Source: Candidatus Roizmanbacteria bacterium UBA6242
GTDB taxonomy: Bacteria > Patescibacteriota > Microgenomatia > UBA1406 > GWC2-37-13
Assembly (NCBI GenBank): GCA_002440905.1
Contig: DJWA01000025.1
Span: 1 to 18,295 of the forward strand
Length of the DNA stretch: 18,295 bases
Direction: 5' to 3'
Shown: one piece after another, positions 1 to 4,721 of the stretch
How the letters are laid out: every line of letters begins with the position of its first letter
How positions within the stretch are numbered: the stretch's first letter is position 1
The notes under the pieces: generated by a model
Databases searched by the model: none
Seen by the model: only the letters and a program-made list of their open reading frames with translations
What the model was told of the DNA's origin: nothing
Made by a program: the position numbers and the translations under genes

Positions 1-41
1 TTGTAAACAGCAGGTCGTCGGTTCAAATCCGACAGCAGGCT
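1..41 (+). tRNA. tRNA-Thr(UGU), 3' part, cut by the window start
   Basis: The sequence begins in the anticodon loop: T33 is followed by TGT (2-4), then AA and the anticodon-stem 3' strand ACAGC (7-11). A 5-nt variable loop, a T arm GTCGG/CCGAC (17-21 and 29-33) around TTCAAAT, and the acceptor 3' strand AGCAGGC (34-40) with discriminator T41 follow. Reading the anticodon as GUA (Tyr) would leave a 4-nt variable loop, and bacterial tRNA-Tyr has a long variable arm, so Thr fits better. No CCA is encoded. The 5' half lies outside the window. Confidence 0.85.
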
Positions 42-46
42 CTGAA

Positions 47-118
47 GAGTCCATAGTTCAACGGATAGAATAAATCCCTTCTAAGGATTAGATGACAGTT
101 CGATTCTGTCTGGACTCA
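47..118 (+). tRNA. tRNA-Arg(UCU)
   Basis: A complete cloverleaf can be drawn. The acceptor GAGTCCA (47-53) pairs with TGGACTC (111-117), with discriminator A118. The anticodon stem AATCC/GGATT (73-77, 85-89) holds loop CTTCTAA with anticodon TCT at 80-82. The T arm GACAG/CTGTC (94-98, 106-110) encloses TTCGATT. CCA is not encoded, so a CCA-adding enzyme is needed. It lies 5 nt after tRNA-Thr, so the two are probably one transcript. It decodes AGA/AGG. Confidence 0.92.
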
Positions 119-151
119 CACAACGAATTTAGATTTTCATAAGGCCGCAAC

Positions 152-179
152 TTGTTTCTTACATAGAAAATGCTATAAT
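152..179 (+). promoter_or_regulatory. Promoter of the 187-747 gene, leaderless layout
   Basis: An extended -10 TGCTATAAT occupies 171-179, with consensus TATAAT at 174-179. A weak -35 TTGTTT lies at 152-157, 16 nt upstream. The ATG at 187 follows the -10 by only 7 nt, so transcription should start at or next to the start codon. No Shine-Dalgarno sequence is present. Confidence 0.7.
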
Positions 180-186
180 CTTAACC

Positions 187-747
187 ATGGCAATTGAAGC
201 CTTTGGAGATTTACCCCCACAATACCTTGACCTCTTAAACGCCTCAGCAAGGGAAATAGGCATGTCGCAACAAGATGTTGCCGCAGCGTTAAAAGGACTT
301 ACCGAATCTATTCCCGAGCAGATGAATCAAGAAAATCTTACGCAGCTTCTCAAAGCTATCGCGATGGGAAAATTTCCGTTTATAATCTTAGCTACTGGTG
401 CCAATCGCGATCACCGGCAAATAATTGAATCAGCATCTCTTATACCCGATCCTCAATTGGTAGATATTACCCGAAGTGGCGAATTGGTTAACCATCTATT
501 TAGCAGATATGAGGATTTTGATACTTCTAAAGTCTCCGATATAGAGCTTGTCGGTCAAGTAAAACAAAGGATATTAGGCCGATTAATTACCCATCCAAAT
601 ATAAAAACAATGAAGTCGAATACCGTCGCTGTTGCCAGGACAAAAAATGCAGTTCCCGTTCATCCTCAAAAATCTCTTTCATTCGGATACCCATACTTAA
701 ATAAGATGAAGCAAATTCAGATGGGAACAGTTGGAAAGGTCAGATAA
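187..747 (+). CDS. Unrecognised 186-aa protein
   Basis: I do not recognise this protein. It has no signal peptide or membrane segment and seems soluble. The N-terminal 65 residues look helical (an acidic-amphipathic stretch around DLPPQYLDLLNASAREIGM, then a QDVAAALKGL helix). A mixed middle part (about 66-130) is followed by a basic, Pro/Tyr-containing tail. The start at 187 is supported by the consensus extended -10 just 7 nt upstream, which also argues that this is a real expressed gene. It sits alone between tRNA-Arg and the convergent greA gene. Codon use looks like that of its neighbours. It could be a lineage-specific protein; a function cannot be assigned. Confidence 0.75.
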   Translation: MAIEAFGDLPPQYLDLLNASAREIGMSQQDVAAALKGLTESIPEQMNQENLTQLLKAIAMGKFPFIILATGANRDHRQIIESASLIPDPQLVDITRSGELVNHLFSRYEDFDTSKVSDIELVGQVKQRILGRLITHPNIKTMKSNTVAVARTKNAVPVHPQKSLSFGYPYLNKMKQIQMGTVGKVR

Positions 748-784
748 ATTACTCCTTTTTGGAAAGTATCGATAACTGTAATTA

Positions 785-805
785 AACGGTAAGTCAAATA
801 CCGTT
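785..805. terminator. Hairpin between convergent genes, possible terminator
   Basis: AACGGTA (785-791) and TACCGTT (799-805) form a perfect 7-bp stem with a 7-nt loop. It lies directly after the greA stop codon (807-809 on the minus strand) and 38 nt after the stop of the 187-747 gene. Neither side has a good T tract, so it may only be a weak bidirectional terminator or an mRNA 3'-end stabiliser. Confidence 0.4.
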
Positions 806-806
806 C

Positions 807-1265
807 TTAAATCGCAATTTTCTTTATGGTGTATTCTATAATTCCTGAAGGAGTTTTAATCATCGCTTTATCGTTTAACCTTAGTCCGACCAAAGCCTTA
901 CCAATGGGTGAGTAATACGATATTTTGCCCTTTAGGACATCGGATTCATGGCTGTTCACGATTCTAAAGGCTCTCTCGCCATCTTTTCCCTCAACAGTAA
1001 CCAAAGAACCCACCTCAACGACGTCAGTTGACATTGCCCTTACGATATAAGCTCCTTCAAGGACGCGGTTTAAAACCCTGAGTCGGCGGTCTACAGACGA
1101 CAATCTCATTCTAGCCACCTTGTAGGCGGCATTTTCGCTCAAATCACCCATTTCCCGAGCGGTCCTAAGACCTATGACCGCGTCAACCCTTTGTTTTTCC
1201 AGTTCTTCTTTTTCTTTAAGAAGCTTTATATGTCCTTCTTTAGTGAATGGTGTTCTTTTAATCAT
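807..1265 (-). CDS. greA: Transcription elongation factor GreA
   Basis: GreA enters the secondary channel of RNA polymerase and stimulates cleavage of the backtracked transcript's 3' end, rescuing stalled complexes. The 152-aa protein has the family's two parts: an N-terminal coiled coil (about 1-75) whose tip carries GDLSENAAY with D41 and E44, the acidic pair that coordinates the catalytic Mg2+, and a C-terminal FKBP-like domain with the SPIGKALVG signature near residues 119-127. Length is slightly below the usual 156-160. The start at 1265 is supported by a TATAAA box on the minus strand at 1277-1272, 6 nt before the ATG, giving a leaderless message. It diverges from the HAD gene with 25 bp between the two start codons and converges with the 187-747 gene. 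Confidence 0.95.
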   Translation of the reverse strand: MIKRTPFTKEGHIKLLKEKEELEKQRVDAVIGLRTAREMGDLSENAAYKVARMRLSSVDRRLRVLNRVLEGAYIVRAMSTDVVEVGSLVTVEGKDGERAFRIVNSHESDVLKGKISYYSPIGKALVGLRLNDKAMIKTPSGIIEYTIKKIAI

Positions 1266-1271
1266 GCTCTA

Positions 1272-1284
1272 TTTATAATATAAT
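1272..1284. promoter_or_regulatory. Back-to-back divergent -10 boxes for greA and the HAD gene
   Basis: In a 25-bp gap the minus strand carries TATAAA (1277-1272), 6 nt before the greA ATG. The plus strand carries TATAAT (1279-1284), 6 nt before the HAD ATG at 1291. The -35 region of each promoter would lie inside the other gene. A second TATAAT on the plus strand (1274-1279) overlaps both. Confidence 0.65.
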
Positions 1285-1290
1285 AATCGG

Positions 1291-1920
1291 ATGGTTAAAG
1301 CTGTGGTATTTGACGTAGATGGAGTTCTTATAGATTCCTTAGAGGCAAATTTTAAGTTTTGCCACGATCTTTTTGAAAAAGGCGGAGTCGATAAAACCCT
1401 AACCCGCGAAGATTATTCGAAGATGTTCCATCTCTCCCTATATAACGTAATTACAAACTTTATCGGAACATCGGACATGGAAAAAGTGAATAAAATCTTT
1501 AAGATGGGAAAAAATCGTGACGTTCGTTATCCGTCGGAGCTAGTCAAATTGACTGATGGGGTTGAAGAGGTTGTGAGGCTTCTTTATGAAAAGTATGCGT
1601 TGGCAATTGCTACAAGCCGGATTAGAGGAGGAGTTTTTGAACTTCCCCAGCTCAAACCTGTGGAAAAATATTTTAAAGCTGTGATCTGTTTTGAGGATAC
1701 CGAAAAACACAAACCCGATCCCGATCCTCTTATTCTGGCCGCAAAAAGGCTTTCAGTAGAGACTAAAGACGCGGTATATATTGGGGACGCCTTATCTGAT
1801 GTTAAAGCGGCCAAGTCATCGGGAATGAAGATTATAGGTTTTGGAACAAAACAGTTAGGAGAGGTTGACGGTCAGACGTCATCTTTTTTTGAACTACCCA
1901 AGATTATCGAAGGATTCTAA
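1291..1920 (+). CDS. HAD-superfamily hydrolase (phosphoglycolate phosphatase/beta-PGM-like)
   Basis: This is a soluble 209-aa phosphohydrolase of HAD subfamily I. Motif I is FDVDGVLIDS with nucleophile D8 and general acid D10. A helical cap follows (about 16-85). Motif II is the Thr/Ser in IATSR near residue 109, motif III is the Lys in EKHKPDPDP, and motif IV is YIGDALSDVKAAKSSG. The length suits phosphoglycolate phosphatase, pyrophosphatase PpaX or beta-phosphoglucomutase, and sequence alone does not choose between them. The start is set by a TATAAT box ending 6 nt upstream. Its last 27 nt overlap the 3' end of the convergent deoxyribosyltransferase-like gene. Confidence 0.9.
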   Translation: MVKAVVFDVDGVLIDSLEANFKFCHDLFEKGGVDKTLTREDYSKMFHLSLYNVITNFIGTSDMEKVNKIFKMGKNRDVRYPSELVKLTDGVEEVVRLLYEKYALAIATSRIRGGVFELPQLKPVEKYFKAVICFEDTEKHKPDPDPLILAAKRLSVETKDAVYIGDALSDVKAAKSSGMKIIGFGTKQLGEVDGQTSSFFELPKIIEGF

Positions 1921-2268
1921 GAATTTCCCAATTTTTTCGATCATGTCCTTGGGATTTTTGTAACTGACAAATCTACCGGTAATATACCGCAACCCGGGTG
2001 AATATTTTAAACCTTCTTTGTAAATGCAGACTATTGGAATATCCAATAAGGAGGCCCAACCCAGTTCAATCCCTTGACCCGTTGAGGGGTAGCTGACTTC
2101 AGCCAAGACTAAATCACAAGTCTTAATTAACTCCTTTGTGATTACTTCCCGTTTATTTTCCTGGGGTAGGATAAAATCATGTTCACTGTTTAAATTCGAA
2201 TTTCTTAAAGGTGTATATAGTTCGTTTCTAAAGTCAAAATTGCTCGAATGGGGTACAAAGATTTTCAT
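1894..2268 (-). CDS. Nucleoside 2-deoxyribosyltransferase-like protein
   Basis: This 124-aa protein has the Rossmann-like layout of the nucleoside 2-deoxyribosyltransferase/Rcl fold: an N-terminal strand MKIFVPHSS, then CDLVLAEVSYPSTGQGIELG, where Asp/Glu-Val-x-x-Pro-Ser and G-x-E-x-G recall Rcl-type enzymes (ADVTxPSLGVGYEIG), then a strand PIVCIYKEG. Family members cleave or exchange the N-glycosidic bond of deoxynucleosides or dNMPs, so a nucleotide-salvage or nucleotide-sanitation role is likely. The substrate cannot be read. The start is supported by TATAAT at 2280-2275 (minus), 6 nt before the ATG. Its 3' end overlaps the HAD gene by 27 nt on the opposite strand; it diverges from obg. 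Confidence 0.7.
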   Translation of the reverse strand: MKIFVPHSSNFDFRNELYTPLRNSNLNSEHDFILPQENKREVITKELIKTCDLVLAEVSYPSTGQGIELGWASLLDIPIVCIYKEGLKYSPGLRYITGRFVSYKNPKDMIEKIGKFLESFDNLG

Positions 2269-2274
2269 GAGTAT

Positions 2275-2280
2275 ATTATA
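2275..2280 (-). promoter_or_regulatory. -10 box of the deoxyribosyltransferase-like gene, leaderless layout
   Basis: The minus strand reads TATAAT, then 6 nt (ATACTC), then ATG at 2268. No Shine-Dalgarno sequence is present. The very AT-rich gap to obg (2269-2376) holds this promoter and that of obg, pointing away from each other. Confidence 0.65.
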
Positions 2281-2364
2281 TATAAGTAATTATAGATATT
2301 TACTGATTCAGGTATATAGAATATTTAGAGCTGATGTGTTCGGACATTAGATGCAAATTTAGGA

Positions 2365-2370
2365 TATAAT
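2365..2370 (+). promoter_or_regulatory. -10 box of obg, leaderless layout
   Basis: A consensus TATAAT ends 6 nt before the ATG at 2377. This decides between two in-frame ATGs (2377 and 2383) in favour of the first. Confidence 0.65.
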
Positions 2371-2376
2371 GCCTGT

Positions 2377-3324
2377 ATGACAATGTTTATAGACGAAGCT
2401 GAAATCGAAGTTATAGCCGGTAACGGTGGCGCTGGCAGAGTATCTTTTTTTGCCAACCGTAAAGGCGCATCAGGAGGTGCAGGCGGCCGTGGAGGCAGCG
2501 TATATGCCTTAGCGTCCTCAAATATTACCCACCTTAAAAGATATACGGAAATTGTGAAGTACGAAGCGGAAAGCGGGGTTATGGGTAGTCAAAACAAGCG
2601 GTCGGGTAAAAACGGTCAGGACCTTGTTCTTAAAGTACCCTTAGGTACAACCGTAATCGATAGCAAAACAAAAGAGGAGGTCATCTTAGACAAGGAAGGC
2701 GTTCAGTATATGCTTTGTCAGGGAGGAATAGGCGGACATGGTAATGTATTTTTCAAGAGTTCAACAAACCGAACTCCAAAAATTGCCGAACCTGGTCAGC
2801 CGGGTCAAAGGCGAAAGTTGAAACTCGTTCTCAAGCTCATTGCCGATTATGGCTTGATTGGCCTACCAAACGCCGGAAAAAGTAGCTTATTGAATCTATT
2901 AACCAAAGCCAACGTCAGGACGGCCGACTATCCATTTACCACACTTGAACCAAATCTTGGTGTCTTTGAGGGTAAGGTCATAGCTGATGTGCCAGGCTTA
3001 ATCGAGGGTGCATCGGCCGGCAAAGGGTTGGGGATAAAGTTCCTTAAACATATCGAAAAGGTAAAAATGCTGCTTCATTGCATATCTGCTGAATCTGAAG
3101 ACGTAATTTTGGAGTATAAAACGGTTATTAATGAGCTTACAAACTACAACACCAAATTGTTGAGCAAAAAATCGATCATACTTTTAACAAAAGTAGATTT
3201 GGTTGATGGTGAAACTGCCTCAAGGAAGATTAAAATTCTCAAAAAACTTAACAAAAATATTATGACAATCTCCATCTACCATCAGGAAACGATCGAATCC
3301 TTGAAAAAACTACTTCTAGCGTAA
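2377..3324 (+). CDS. obg: GTPase Obg/CgtA, short form
   Basis: Obg is a ribosome-associated GTPase needed for assembly of the large subunit and linked to the stress response. Residues 1 to about 157 form the glycine-rich Obg fold (repeated GGAGG, GGRGG, GGIGGHGN). The G domain follows: Walker A GLPNAGKSS (162-170), the switch I region with PFTTLEPNLG, switch II DVPGLIEG from D204, and the base-specificity motif TKVD (271-274; NKxD in most GTPases). At 315 aa it stops after the G domain and lacks the OCT C-terminal domain of many Obg proteins, which is common in minimal forms. Most of the N-terminal glycine loops are intact. The next gene on this strand is uncertain; downstream begins the accessory region. 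Confidence 0.95.
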   Translation: MTMFIDEAEIEVIAGNGGAGRVSFFANRKGASGGAGGRGGSVYALASSNITHLKRYTEIVKYEAESGVMGSQNKRSGKNGQDLVLKVPLGTTVIDSKTKEEVILDKEGVQYMLCQGGIGGHGNVFFKSSTNRTPKIAEPGQPGQRRKLKLVLKLIADYGLIGLPNAGKSSLLNLLTKANVRTADYPFTTLEPNLGVFEGKVIADVPGLIEGASAGKGLGIKFLKHIEKVKMLLHCISAESEDVILEYKTVINELTNYNTKLLSKKSIILLTKVDLVDGETASRKIKILKKLNKNIMTISIYHQETIESLKKLLLA

Positions 3325-3341
3325 ATTTAAAATGCGTTATT

Positions 3342-3581
3342 TTGGTTGATGTTCAAAAAACAACCAATCTATATGACGAATTAACAAATGAAACACCAGA
3401 TTTAGCCCCTATTTTCAAGATAAATCAACAATATGCTAAATTAAAATTTTCGTTGGTGAACCACAATTTTCTTATATCTAACCAAATTATAGATGAATTC
3501 GTCCAAGTTATAAAGGATTGGAGAATTATTTTCGAGGCGAACCGACCTTACTTCGCTCCTGTGTTTGCTTATGGTGCTTAA
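3342..3581 (+). CDS. Uncertain ORF after obg, possible remnant gene
   Basis: The 200-bp gap between obg and the defence operon holds this 79-codon frame. It has no good start: it can begin at TTG 3342, but the frame is open back into obg in the -1 frame, and the nearby ATG at 3332 is one base out of frame. The predicted product (LVDVQKTTNLYDELTNETPD at its start) has a plausible amino-acid mix, and I do not recognise it. Its last 56 nt overlap the 3' end of the opposite-strand gene 3526-4149, so the ends of the two cannot both be under normal constraint. It may be a broken chromosomal gene at the edge of the inserted region, or chance. Confidence 0.22.
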   Translation: MVDVQKTTNLYDELTNETPDLAPIFKINQQYAKLKFSLVNHNFLISNQIIDEFVQVIKDWRIIFEANRPYFAPVFAYGA

Positions 3582-4149
3582 TGACAATAGGCTTTACACC
3601 TTTATATAAAGGGTGATTCTGATAATAACCACCACCTGCGTTGTAATCCTTAACTTTATCCTCTGTATCAAGTGGAATATAAGTAGTTTCATCAACTGAA
3701 CTCATTTCTATATAATCTCCAAGAAACTTCTTATTGAGAGCCTTGTCATAAGCATATTTGTCCATGCCGTCAGTTGCGAAAGGGATACGATACAGTAATC
3801 CGTTTTTAAATTTGTAGACTCTATACTTTATTTCAGTAGATGGATCAGTGAAAGTTTCTTTAAGTAATACTGCATTTCCAGACTCAAGGTGTTTTTCTAT
3901 GGCTATTAACGAAAATTCTTCTCTACCTTTGGCATCAGCGGTTTTATACGCATCTGTAATCACTTTCATTTTCATCCAAGCCCATTCGCCTTCGCCTTCA
4001 TTCAACTGCTTCCATACTTTATCTTGCTGTTCTTTCGTACCATTTAACAGAATATGTACGACAGATTTGTAAACTTCGTCAAAGCTATACTTCGGAGTAT
4101 TATCATCTTTCGAATCTGGAGTCGATTTTTTAGTAGTTTTTTTCTTCAT
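3526..4149 (-). CDS. Unrecognised 207-aa protein, last gene of the hsd/CBASS operon
   Basis: I do not recognise a family. The first 20 residues are a Lys/Ser/Thr-rich disordered tail (MKKKTTKKSTPDSKDD). Residues 21-90 look helical and acidic, with a W-rich segment (EGEWAWMKMKVITDAY). Residues 95-180 look like a beta-rich domain with many Tyr and Asp. The C-terminus HHKQTQERSKVGSPRK is basic. There is no signal peptide or membrane segment. The ATG overlaps the stop of the metalloprotease gene by one base (TAATG), so it is translated with the operon. Its place after hsdR and the YgjP-like gene suggests a role accessory to restriction or to the protease. The last 56 nt overlap the uncertain plus-strand ORF, and the tail may have been created at the insertion junction. 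Confidence 0.75.
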   Translation of the reverse strand: MKKKTTKKSTPDSKDDNTPKYSFDEVYKSVVHILLNGTKEQQDKVWKQLNEGEGEWAWMKMKVITDAYKTADAKGREEFSLIAIEKHLESGNAVLLKETFTDPSTEIKYRVYKFKNGLLYRIPFATDGMDKYAYDKALNKKFLGDYIEMSSVDETTYIPLDTEDKVKDYNAGGGYYQNHPLYKGVKPIVIKHHKQTQERSKVGSPRK

Positions 4150-4721
4150 TATGAAATAGATAAACCTTTAATTTTTAAATCATTTATAATCTTTATGTAA
4201 TCTGGTGTCGATTTAGCCACAAGCCTCCAATACTTTTGAGAATGGTTAAATTCTTTTAGATGACACAGTTCGTGGACAATAATGTAATCTCTAATTTTCG
4301 GGGAAAGAAATAGGATTTTAAAGTTAAAGTTGAGATTGCCTTTCTTAGAACAGCTTCCCCAACGAGTCTTTTGATTTTTTATAGTAACTTTCTTGTACTT
4401 ATACTTGTAATGAGCTTGATTAAGCTTTGTAAGACGCTCTAAGACCATTTCAAGGGCTTTATCCCTATACTTCTCATACCCATCACTCCCGAATGATAAC
4501 TTCTGCTTCTTATTTAATCCTTCAAAGAAATCGAGCTTAGAAATAACCCATTGTGATTTGGAGATAATATACTTTTCAATTCCGTTTGTAGCAAAACCTT
4601 GTGGCGTGGTAACTATGAAACTTCCATCGTTGTAGACGGCTAACCTTAATCTTTTGGCTCTCGTACTTTTACGGATTGAGTAATGTACGACCCGATTGTG
4701 CAGGGTAATCTGTCGTTTCAT
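4149..4721 (-). CDS. YgjP/DUF45-family zinc metalloprotease
   Basis: This is a 190-aa predicted metal-dependent hydrolase. The N-terminal beta-rich part carries the RKSTRAKRLRLAV stretch typical of the family. The signature RWGSCSKKGNLNFN precedes the catalytic helix HELCHLKEFNH, where H150, E151 and H154 form HExxH and H160 is the likely third zinc ligand. A C-terminal YWRLVAKSTPDY segment completes the family pattern (E. coli YgjP is of similar fold). Members often lie beside hsdR in type I R-M operons, but their target there is unknown to me. The ATG follows the hsdR stop directly (TAAATG) and no Shine-Dalgarno is present, so translation depends on the upstream cistron. It ends with a 1-nt overlap with the next gene. 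Confidence 0.85.
   Translation of the reverse strand: MKRQITLHNRVVHYSIRKSTRAKRLRLAVYNDGSFIVTTPQGFATNGIEKYIISKSQWVISKLDFFEGLNKKQKLSFGSDGYEKYRDKALEMVLERLTKLNQAHYKYKYKKVTIKNQKTRWGSCSKKGNLNFNFKILFLSPKIRDYIIVHELCHLKEFNHSQKYWRLVAKSTPDYIKIINDLKIKGLSIS

Noticed and set aside
1..41. Reading the first tRNA as tRNA-Tyr(GUA)
   Set aside because: It would need a 4-nt variable loop and lacks the long variable arm of bacterial tRNA-Tyr; Thr(UGU) gives a standard fold.
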